A stretch of 24,098 nucleotides of DNA from a virus. Where the stretch lies: the IMG/VR virus record IMGVR_UViG_3300020394_000015, positions 1 through 24,098 of that record; one strand, 5' to 3'. Positions within the stretch are counted from its first letter, which is position 1. Every line of letters starts with the position of its first letter. Both the position numbers and the translations under genes were made by a program. The notes below the pieces were generated by a model. The model made no database searches, was not told the origin of the DNA, and saw nothing but the letters and a program-made list of their open reading frames with translations. Shown piece after piece: positions 6,893-14,577 of this stretch.

Positions 6893-7012
6893 ATGCCTTA
6901 CGGAAAAGGTACTTACGGAAACAAAGTAGGAAGACCTAAAAAAAAGACAGACGATAAAAAGAAATCGTCAAAAAAAAACAAACTAATGGCTCTAAAGTTA
7001 TCAAAAAAGTAA
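6893..7012 (+). CDS. Lysine-rich 39-residue protein
   Basis: The ATG directly abuts the T-run of the terminator. The frame gives 39 residues starting MPYGKGTYGNKVGRPKKK, with 14 lysines and 1 arginine against 2 aspartates. Short proteins with the start MPYGKGTYG..GRP(K) are recurrent in phage head regions as far as I know, which argues that this is a gene and not chance. It has no visible ribosome-binding site except sequence within the hairpin, so translation would need read-through transcripts and may be low. The next gene starts six bases after its stop. The function is unknown; nucleic-acid binding is plausible from the charge. Confidence 0.65.
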   Translation: MPYGKGTYGNKVGRPKKKTDDKKKSSKKNKLMALKLSKK

Positions 7013-7018
7013 AGAACA

Positions 7019-7630
7019 ATGGCTGTAGCTGCAAGCACTGAACTGGAATGTGTAAACATTATGCTCGCTGCAATAGGCGAAGCACCAATAAATAAACTAA
7101 CAGGCTTGCTTCCTGTAGATGCAAGAACTGCACAATCAACTTTGCTTGAAGTTAACAAGTCAGTTCAATCTGAAGGTTGGTCATTCAATATGGAGTTCAA
7201 TGTTGTATTAACTAAAGACTCTGTTACTAACGAAATCACTATTGCTAATAATGTTTTAAAAGTAGATACTAATGTATATGACCACCCGACTACTGACGTT
7301 ATACAAAGAGGATTAAAATTATACGATAGAAAAAATAATACTTTTAAATTTGATGGAGATATAACTTGTCATATTACTTACTTTAGAGATTTTACAGAAC
7401 TACCTGAACCTGCTAGATATTACATGACAGTAAAAGCAGCAAGGCTTTTTGTTGACAGGCTAATAGGAGATGACGGACTAAGAACATATACAGCACAAGA
7501 TGAAGCAAGAGCAAGAGCAATACTTATGGAAACAGACTTGTCTAATGCAGATCATAATGTTTTATCAGGCGACCCTAATCTAAATAATCCAATCAATACA
7601 TTTACTCCTGCTGATGTTCTTAATAGGTAA
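7019..7630 (+). CDS. Tail tubular protein A (adaptor), T7 gp11 family
   Basis: This 203-residue protein (T7 gp11: 196) forms the dodecameric ring between portal and nozzle. The N-terminal ELECVNIMLAAIGEAPINKL, then DARTAQSTLLEVNKSVQSEGWSFNME, and the C-terminal YYMTVKAARLFVDRLIGD with DEARARAILMETDLSNAD are family hallmarks. It is followed two bases later by the gp12-type gene, as in T7. Being downstream of the strong terminator, it depends on read-through or on a separate promoter, which I cannot see. Confidence 0.95.
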   Translation: MAVAASTELECVNIMLAAIGEAPINKLTGLLPVDARTAQSTLLEVNKSVQSEGWSFNMEFNVVLTKDSVTNEITIANNVLKVDTNVYDHPTTDVIQRGLKLYDRKNNTFKFDGDITCHITYFRDFTELPEPARYYMTVKAARLFVDRLIGDDGLRTYTAQDEARARAILMETDLSNADHNVLSGDPNLNNPINTFTPADVLNR

Positions 7631-7632
7631 TT

Positions 7633-10080
7633 ATGGGAATTGTATCAAGAGCTATTCCAACTTTATTGAGAGGAATTTCTCAAGCTTCTGACTCATCTAA
7701 ACAAGCTGACCACGCAGACATACAAGACAATGCAGATAGTAACCCTGTTGTTGGTCTTATAAAAAGATCAGGCATACAACACGTTACAAATTTAAGTACA
7801 CAAAGTTTAGGAAATGTTCATATACAAACTATCAACAGAGATGTTAATGAACAGTATGTAGCTATCTTTAGTAATGGAAATGTAAAGGTTTATGATTTAC
7901 AGGGAAATGAAAAGACTGTTGTAACTCCTGATGGTACAACTTACCTGAACACAACAAACCCAAGAAGTGAAATTAAAACTGTAACTATTGCTGACTTTAC
8001 TTTTGTTGTTAATACCAGTGTGGCTACTGCTATGGATACTACTTTGTCAGGTGGTACAGGAACGAAAGCAATTATATTTATTGAGCAGGTTTCAAATAAC
8101 ACTGTCTATACTGTCACAGTAGATGGGGTAACTGTCACAGATGACACTACTAATGACTCGACTCTTAGTACTTCAGGAGTAGCCAACGATATAGCTAACG
8201 GACTTGCAAGTGGATTGACAGGATTTGATGTAACAAGAAATGGAAGTGTTATATATGTTAGAAAAACAGATGGAAGTAATTTTTCTATAGATGGAAGTGA
8301 CACTCAAGGTAATACACAACTATCTATTGTAAAAGACTCAGTACAAAGATTTACAGACTTACCTACTGTTTCCCCTAATGGTTATGTTGTTGAGGTAAAA
8401 GGAGATGACCAGACTAACTTTGATAATTACTTTGTAAAATTTGTCACTAACAATGGTGGAACTTTTGAAGAAGGACAATGGGAGGAGACAGTACAGGCAG
8501 GAATACCTTTTAAATTTGATGCTTCTACTATGCCCCACGTTTTAATTAGACAGGCTGATGGTAATTTTAGATTTGCAAGGGTTGATGGGGATACTTATAC
8601 TTTAAATGGAACGGATTACACTTTACCTGTTTGGGGAGAACGTACTTCAGGAGATGAAATATCTGCCCCTGACCCCTCCTTTATTGGTCGTAAAATAAAT
8701 AACGTATTTTTCTTTAGAAACAGATTAGGCTTTCTGGCAGATGACAACGTGATCTTGTCTAACGTGTCAGACTTTTTTAACTTCTTTCCTGATACTGTTT
8801 TAACTATTGTTGACTCACACCCTATAGACGTTGCAGCTTCACATACAAAAGTTGCTATCTTGAAACACGCTGTAACTATGGGAGAGCAGTTGATTCTATT
8901 CTCAGAACAAACGCAGTTTATATTATCTAGTTCAGCAGACAACTTAACACCATTAACAGCTAACGTACTTGTAGCAACTGAGTTCGAGTCTTCAGATGAC
9001 GCACCGCCTGTAGGTTCTGGTTCTTCTATTTATTTTTTAACCAAAAAAGGAGCTTTTGCAGGTATTAGAGAATATATAACTCAAACAGATGTAACTCTAA
9101 AAGATGCTAGTAACATCACTATTCATGTACCAAGACTTATACCAAGCGGAATATTTAAGCTTGCTGTATCTAATAACCAAGATATTTTAGTTTGTTTGGG
9201 AACTGATAATCCTAACAAGTTATATATCAACAGATGGCTATTTGGTACACAAGGACAGAAGGTACTAAATAGTTGGTTTACTTTTACTATTAATGAAAAC
9301 AGGTCTATAAAAAATGTTGACTTTATAGGTACTGATTTGTTTATGGTAATAGAAGAAGCTAGTAATGTAACTTTAGAAAAGTTACCTTTTGAATCTGACT
9401 ATAAAGAACAATACGCTAGTTTTGAATACCACTTAGATCATAAAGTTACTGAGTCAGATATAACAGTTGCATATAACACAACAACTAAAAAAACTACTTT
9501 TACTTTGCCTTACAGGTTAAGAGCAAATATGAATGTGGTTGGCAGATATACAGCACCTAATGAAACCAGTACGTTTGTTGATCTAAATGGTACGACTCAA
9601 ACATTAAAAGCAGGCACAATAGTCAAAACTACAAACGCAACTGATGGCACGACATCAATAATAGAAGCTAATGGAAACTATACAAATGCAAAGGTTATTA
9701 TTGGAGAACCTTTTGATATGCACTACAGGTTTAGTAAACAAAGAATTACTGAATCTCCACAACAAAGTAGTGCTGAAATTATTAGTTCAAGATTACAGCT
9801 ACACCATTTTTATATTAAGTTTGAACAGACAGGGTTTTTTAAAGTAGAAGTAACACCTGAGTATAGAGACACAAGTGTTCATAAATTTAGTGGTCGTCTG
9901 CTAGGTGCTGCTTCTTCAGCTATTGGAGAAATCAATTTAGCTACAGGTACATTTAGAGTTCCAATAATGACTAGAGCAGACAGAGTTGATATAGATGTCA
10001 AAAATATTACCTTCTTACCTACGCTGTTAGCTAGTGCAGAATTTGAAGCTATGTTTAATATGAGAAGTAGGAGAATGTAG
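7633..10080 (+). CDS. Tail tubular protein B (nozzle), T7 gp12 family
   Basis: This 815-residue protein (T7 gp12: 794) makes the hexameric tail nozzle to which fibres attach. It starts MGIVSRAIPTLLRGISQASD and GLIKRSGIQHV, the typical N-terminal pattern of the family. Later family-like segments are FIGRKINNVFFFRNRLGFLADDNV, SVSDFFNFFPDTV-like sequence around residues 370-395, and ILKHAVTMGEQLILFSEQTQFIL. The C-terminus ends with a beta-rich region (GRLLGAASSAIGEINLATG, EAMFNMRSRRM). A Thr/Asp-rich insertion around residues 150-200 (TVTVDGVTVTDDTTND) is probably a surface domain. Start is two bases after the gp11 stop. Confidence 0.95.
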   Translation: MGIVSRAIPTLLRGISQASDSSKQADHADIQDNADSNPVVGLIKRSGIQHVTNLSTQSLGNVHIQTINRDVNEQYVAIFSNGNVKVYDLQGNEKTVVTPDGTTYLNTTNPRSEIKTVTIADFTFVVNTSVATAMDTTLSGGTGTKAIIFIEQVSNNTVYTVTVDGVTVTDDTTNDSTLSTSGVANDIANGLASGLTGFDVTRNGSVIYVRKTDGSNFSIDGSDTQGNTQLSIVKDSVQRFTDLPTVSPNGYVVEVKGDDQTNFDNYFVKFVTNNGGTFEEGQWEETVQAGIPFKFDASTMPHVLIRQADGNFRFARVDGDTYTLNGTDYTLPVWGERTSGDEISAPDPSFIGRKINNVFFFRNRLGFLADDNVILSNVSDFFNFFPDTVLTIVDSHPIDVAASHTKVAILKHAVTMGEQLILFSEQTQFILSSSADNLTPLTANVLVATEFESSDDAPPVGSGSSIYFLTKKGAFAGIREYITQTDVTLKDASNITIHVPRLIPSGIFKLAVSNNQDILVCLGTDNPNKLYINRWLFGTQGQKVLNSWFTFTINENRSIKNVDFIGTDLFMVIEEASNVTLEKLPFESDYKEQYASFEYHLDHKVTESDITVAYNTTTKKTTFTLPYRLRANMNVVGRYTAPNETSTFVDLNGTTQTLKAGTIVKTTNATDGTTSIIEANGNYTNAKVIIGEPFDMHYRFSKQRITESPQQSSAEIISSRLQLHHFYIKFEQTGFFKVEVTPEYRDTSVHKFSGRLLGAASSAIGEINLATGTFRVPIMTRADRVDIDVKNITFLPTLLASAEFEAMFNMRSRRM

Positions 10081-10081
10081 T

Positions 10082-10534
10082 ATGGGGCATTTAAGAAAAT
10101 GCACCCTTAAAGATGTTCTTCATGTAAGTGACAACATGAGGGCTATGGATAGACTTGAAGCTGTTTATCAAACAAACCAAGACCCTGATGCTGCATTAAA
10201 AATTTCTTATCTTTCTAGTAAAACAGTTATGGCTATCTGTGGAGATGATGATAACCCGATTGGTGTATGTGGAGTAACTAATAATGGTGTTATATATATG
10301 GTTGCTACAGATGAATTATTTTCTAAGAAAAAATATAAAATACAATTAATAAGAGAAGGCAGAAAATGGGTTGATGATCTGTTGAAATCATATAAAATTC
10401 TATACAATGTGGTATATGCGGAGAATACAGCAGCTATGAAATGGTTAAATACTTTAGGGTTTAAATTTATCAAGTATCATAAAGAATATGGCGAACACAA
10501 AAAACCTTTTGTTCAATTTATGAGGACAATCTAA
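10082..10534 (+). CDS. Internal virion protein, T7 gp13-like with GNAT-type fold
   Basis: This 150-residue protein lies between gp12 and gp14 homologues, the place of T7 gp13 (138 residues), which is needed for stable assembly of the internal core. The sequence has GNAT acetyltransferase-like traits: an N-terminal LRKCTLKDVLHVSDNMRAMD, a central strand pair around AICGDDDNPIGVCGVTN, and the end region VVYAENTAAMKWLNTLGFKFIKYHKEYG, which fits the T7 gp13 pattern of an N/T-containing turn, a short helix with LKTIG, then a beta strand. A catalytic acetyltransferase role is doubtful because the acetyl-CoA loop is not clear. A good AGGAG (10069-10073) lies eight bases before the ATG. Confidence 0.82.
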   Translation: MGHLRKCTLKDVLHVSDNMRAMDRLEAVYQTNQDPDAALKISYLSSKTVMAICGDDDNPIGVCGVTNNGVIYMVATDELFSKKKYKIQLIREGRKWVDDLLKSYKILYNVVYAENTAAMKWLNTLGFKFIKYHKEYGEHKKPFVQFMRTI

Positions 10535-11163
10535 TGTGTTTTGTAGCACTTGGCACAGCATTAAGTGGAGGAGCTTTAACAGCAGGTACAGGAGCAGGAC
10601 TATTTGGTGCTTCTTTAGCTCTTAGTGCAGGTACACAAATTTTAGGTGCTGCTTCTAAAAATAGAATAGCTAGACAACAAGCATCATACGCATATCAAGC
10701 AGCAGAGAGAACAGCTAGATCGGCTGATGCTGCTATGACTGCACAGCAAGAAGCATTAAATGCACAATTACAAGAACGAAGGGCTGATGCTGCACAAAAG
10801 AAATTAGCAAAGACTGTTGAAGGATTAAAAGCTAGAGGGTCAGTAGCAGCAACAGAAGGTCGGTCAGGTAGATTAATGCAACTTATACAAATAGACGTAG
10901 ATAGACAAGTAGCAGGAATGAGAGAAAGTCTTAGTCAGTCTTTAGAATCAGCAGAAGTCCAATATAGTAGAGATGTTGCAGGAATAATTGGACAAAGAGA
11001 TAGTCGTAGAAATCAAGCTATGGATATAGGCAATAGAGGATATATGGAAGCACAGAAAAATTATCAAGGTTTACTACCTACAATAGCTAATATAGCGTCT
11101 GCGGGTTTACAGACTTATATAGACGTTGACCCAAATCAAAGAACCTTTACTACAAAAGAATAA
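10534..11163 (+). CDS. Internal virion protein, T7 gp14-like
   Basis: This 209-residue protein (T7 gp14: 196) should be ejected first and form a pore in the outer membrane. It begins Met-Cys (MCFVALGTALSGGALTAGTG), as T7 gp14 does, with a Gly/Ala-rich hydrophobic N-terminal region of about 40 residues that can enter membrane. A long helical, Ala/Gln-rich part follows (QASYAYQAAERTARSADAAM, then ALNAQLQERRADAAQKKLAK), and then GRSGRLMQLIQIDVDRQVAG. The start overlaps the previous stop (TAATG), with GAGG upstream. Context, N-terminus and coiled-coil character agree; the pore role is taken from T7. Confidence 0.88.
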   Translation: MCFVALGTALSGGALTAGTGAGLFGASLALSAGTQILGAASKNRIARQQASYAYQAAERTARSADAAMTAQQEALNAQLQERRADAAQKKLAKTVEGLKARGSVAATEGRSGRLMQLIQIDVDRQVAGMRESLSQSLESAEVQYSRDVAGIIGQRDSRRNQAMDIGNRGYMEAQKNYQGLLPTIANIASAGLQTYIDVDPNQRTFTTKE

Positions 11164-14100
11164 ATGGCAGTACCAGAGGGCTTTCAATCATTCACACAAC
11201 CTAGAGATACTTTTGTTCAACAAAGTACTCAGGCTGCTATTAACGTAACTGACCCATTAACTCAGGTTGCTACTGCGTTGGCGACTATAGAACCTACTTT
11301 GCAAAAATTTATACTACAAAAAATCGAAGATAAAAAAGAAGAAGAAGTAGCAGCAGGACAATCTAAAGGTCAACAAGCAGGTCGTGTATATACCAAGACA
11401 GAAAAATTATTATATCCACGAAACGTAGAGATAGACGAAACTTCAGAAGAATACGCACAATCTTTAGTTGCTTTAAGAAAAAATCAAAAAGCAATAGATG
11501 TAGAAATTACTAGAGGAAGAAGTGCATGGTTTAAAAACGCATATCAAGAAGCTAAAGCTATAACTTTAGGTAAAAACTTTGCAGTAGAACTTGAAGCTAA
11601 CTACGACACTTATAGAGTGCCAGACAGCGTTACAGGAGAAATGAAACCACTTTCTGCATATCCTTTTCAAAGTCCAGAAGTGCAAAACTATATCAGTTCA
11701 TTTAGAAATAAAAATGTTGAAGCAGCTAATATAGAAGACTTTTATTTTAATAGATCATTTCTACCACAGATAGAAAAAGGAGTAACAAAGTTTGCTACAG
11801 AACATGAAAAAGACCACTCATACTACAAGTTAGAAGAATATAGTAAATCGCTAAAAGAAAACTTAGGGTTAACTTGGACTGCTTATCAGCTTAAAAAAGC
11901 AAAGTTTGGAGATAAAGCAGATATGACAGCAGAAGCTAATGATATTAAACTCATGGTTGAAAACGTAGCAAAGTTATATCAAGCAGAAGATTTGGCAAAA
12001 ATTTATGACGAAGTAATTATTCCTTGGATTATGGAAAGAGGATTATTAATGGCATCTAATGACCAAATAGGTGCAGAAAGATTTGACATAGCTAGAGAAT
12101 TTTTAAAAGAATTTACTATGCTGTTTCCTCGAAAGATGAAGACAGAAACAGTAATAAATAAAAAAGGAGAAGTAGAAGTTAAACCAGTATTAAGACAAGT
12201 CTTTGAAGAAGATGGTAGTCCTACTATTGATGAAAAAGGTAAAGCTGTATTTGAGCCAGAATATTTTGACCAGAATGTTTTACAAACAAAAAAGAATTAT
12301 GAGAAGAAATTAAACACTGCACTAAAAGCAATTAATACTTTAGAAGTGCAATATCAAAAAACAGGTAAAGAAAAAAATCAAAGAGCAGACATATTAGAAA
12401 TGAAAACACTTTTGAAAAAAGGAAAAGAAATGACAAAGGAAGATAAGCAAAGAATAAAAGAGTTAGCTTCAAACAGTACAGCAGCTACAACATGGTTAAA
12501 AAATAATAGAGATACATATAACCCAAATACTGTGCAGAGTTTTAATCAGTTGTATAAAGAGTTAAGGGGTGGAGAAATACGTGACGATAAGTACGCTTAT
12601 GTACGAATTAATGATTGGTTTGACAGTACTTTAAAACTAGATAAAGATGAAGCTAATTATAAAAAACTAATTGAGATAGTAGATGATGAAGCTAACGAAG
12701 AGAAGAAATATGCAGCAGCAGGAGCAAAAGCAGTAGTTCAATCTAAATCACTTCTCTTTAATACTTTGCCTGACCAAACAAAAAACGACCCTTTGTTAAT
12801 GGATAAATTAAGTGATGAAATAGAAAAAATAGTGCCATACATGATTGAGTATGCAGAAACAAAACGAATTTTTGGAGAAGAAACAAAAGAAAGATACCCC
12901 ACAGTAGAAGAAATAGATCAAGAATTAGAGAGACAAAAAGAAGTTATGGATATTAATTTGTTAGCTATACAAAAGTTTGCATCTGAAGGAACAGCAACAA
13001 ATTTGAGTCTTGACCCATTTACCCCAGAAAACAAACAAAAAGATAAATCTATTAATATAGAAAGAATTAAATTTGTGCTAAGAGAATTGAACGGAAAACA
13101 AAGTTATGTAAATGGTAAAAAAAGAAAACCTACACTTGAAGACTTAGAAGATGCTTATGATTATTTAGGTACAGATGTAAGTATTGAATTTTTATTAGGA
13201 CAATATGACGCAGAGTTAGATAAGAATAAATTAGATAGCAAAATAGAATTAGCTAAATTATTAGACAATTTAGATTTAAGTTTTGAAGATATAGAAAAAT
13301 ATAATTTGTACGACAAATTTACTGAGATAGGTGCAGACATAACAAATAATTATGCAGACCTAACAAAAGTAATGGAAGAATATAAAGTATCTAAAAATAT
13401 TGACCAACCACCTAGTCCACCTACAGAAGATAATGCAGGTGCAAATAATCCAAATTTAAGACTTGATGGCAGTGGCGATAGGTTTGACGAATTAAATGAA
13501 GAAGAAAAACAACAAGTAAACGAAATGCTTGGTAGAGAGGTTTTTCCAAAGGTACAAACACCCTCGACCACTAATGAAAATGTAGAAAAATTAAATGTTT
13601 CAGATGAGACTACAGATGAGACAGTAGATACCAACAAGGAAGTTAAAACAGATAATAAACCTAAAACTAGAAAAGATTTGAATTTATCTAAAATCTTTGC
13701 AATACCTGAAGGGGCAACAGATGGCAGTTTACTTGCGTCAGGAGAAGTACCATTCCCAATAGGAGCAGGAAAAGATTTTGGAAAACAATTTGATTTTTAC
13801 TTAGAGGAATACTACGGATTTAATCAAGACAGCAGAATATACAAGCAAATGCCTGCTTACATAAAATCTAATTTAATGGAAGATTTCCAAGAACAACAAG
13901 CAAAAGACATAGCAGAAATTGAACAAGACAGTGAAGTAAAAACAACAGGAGATATGATAGAAAGTCTTGACTTGTCTGAAGTACAGTCTGATGTAACTCC
14001 AAACTTAGGTTTACGAGATGGCAGTCTTATAGCTATGGCTTTACCTCCAAAAGGCACAGAAACAAAACAGCAACAAGATACAGAAGTAGAAATTAGTAAA

Positions 14101-14577
14101 GACCCAAATAATGTAGTTCGTATGGAAACTAACTTTAAAACAATTTACGCTTTAGCTAAAGAAGTTGGTATTAAATTCCCAGAAGTAGTTGCTGCACAAT
14201 TTGGTGTGGAATCGCAACATGGATTAAAAGTTACTGGTACAAATAATTATCTAGGTATAAAAGCAAGACCTGAAGATATAGAATCAGGTAACTTTACTGA
14301 AGCTGAAACTTATGAAGAGATAGATGGCAAGATGGTTAAACGTATGGAGAAGTTTAAAAACTTTACATCTATAAGAGAAATGTTACTGGATTACAAGAAA
14401 CATTATAATGACGACTGGTTTAATGGATTTACAACTAGAAAAGGCACAGTCAATGTCAATACTGCTGAAGAAGCAATAATAAGATTAAAAGAAAATGGTT
14501 ATGCAACAGACTCAGACTACGTTAAGCTAGTGACAGATGTTCTTAATGATGCACGTAGAGAACCTCCCTTATTCTAA
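11164..14577 (+). CDS. Internal virion protein, gp15-like, with C-terminal glucosaminidase domain
   Basis: At 1137 residues this is much longer than T7 gp15 (747). The first roughly 780 residues are highly charged and mostly helical, starting MAVPEGFQSFTQPRDTFVQQ, as expected for a core/ejection-channel protein. A low-complexity acidic linker follows (for example NVSDETTDETVDTNKEVKTD). Residues from about 985 to the end resemble the glucosaminidase family (FlgJ/LytD type): VVAAQFGVESQHGLKVTG with Glu1016 in the place of the catalytic acid, then NNYLGIKA (1027-1034), matching the usual ESxxG...NNxFGIK pattern. It should cut peptidoglycan glycan strands during DNA entry. In T7 the wall-cutting domain is on gp16. 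The gp15 assignment rests on gene order; the hydrolase domain rests on motifs. Confidence 0.85.
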   Translation: MAVPEGFQSFTQPRDTFVQQSTQAAINVTDPLTQVATALATIEPTLQKFILQKIEDKKEEEVAAGQSKGQQAGRVYTKTEKLLYPRNVEIDETSEEYAQSLVALRKNQKAIDVEITRGRSAWFKNAYQEAKAITLGKNFAVELEANYDTYRVPDSVTGEMKPLSAYPFQSPEVQNYISSFRNKNVEAANIEDFYFNRSFLPQIEKGVTKFATEHEKDHSYYKLEEYSKSLKENLGLTWTAYQLKKAKFGDKADMTAEANDIKLMVENVAKLYQAEDLAKIYDEVIIPWIMERGLLMASNDQIGAERFDIAREFLKEFTMLFPRKMKTETVINKKGEVEVKPVLRQVFEEDGSPTIDEKGKAVFEPEYFDQNVLQTKKNYEKKLNTALKAINTLEVQYQKTGKEKNQRADILEMKTLLKKGKEMTKEDKQRIKELASNSTAATTWLKNNRDTYNPNTVQSFNQLYKELRGGEIRDDKYAYVRINDWFDSTLKLDKDEANYKKLIEIVDDEANEEKKYAAAGAKAVVQSKSLLFNTLPDQTKNDPLLMDKLSDEIEKIVPYMIEYAETKRIFGEETKERYPTVEEIDQELERQKEVMDINLLAIQKFASEGTATNLSLDPFTPENKQKDKSINIERIKFVLRELNGKQSYVNGKKRKPTLEDLEDAYDYLGTDVSIEFLLGQYDAELDKNKLDSKIELAKLLDNLDLSFEDIEKYNLYDKFTEIGADITNNYADLTKVMEEYKVSKNIDQPPSPPTEDNAGANNPNLRLDGSGDRFDELNEEEKQQVNEMLGREVFPKVQTPSTTNENVEKLNVSDETTDETVDTNKEVKTDNKPKTRKDLNLSKIFAIPEGATDGSLLASGEVPFPIGAGKDFGKQFDFYLEEYYGFNQDSRIYKQMPAYIKSNLMEDFQEQQAKDIAEIEQDSEVKTTGDMIESLDLSEVQSDVTPNLGLRDGSLIAMALPPKGTETKQQQDTEVEISKDPNNVVRMETNFKTIYALAKEVGIKFPEVVAAQFGVESQHGLKVTGTNNYLGIKARPEDIESGNFTEAETYEEIDGKMVKRMEKFKNFTSIREMLLDYKKHYNDDWFNGFTTRKGTVNVNTAEEAIIRLKENGYATDSDYVKLVTDVLNDARREPPLF

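Noticed and set aside
6700-6895. Programmed frameshift making a gp10B-like extended capsid protein
   Set aside because: No slippery run near the stop, and a strong terminator begins 20 bases after it, leaving no room for an extension.
10082-10534. Host-type acetyltransferase acquired as a metabolic gene
   Set aside because: The GNAT-like look is shared with T7 gp13, and the gene sits exactly in the gp13 place; a structural role is simpler.
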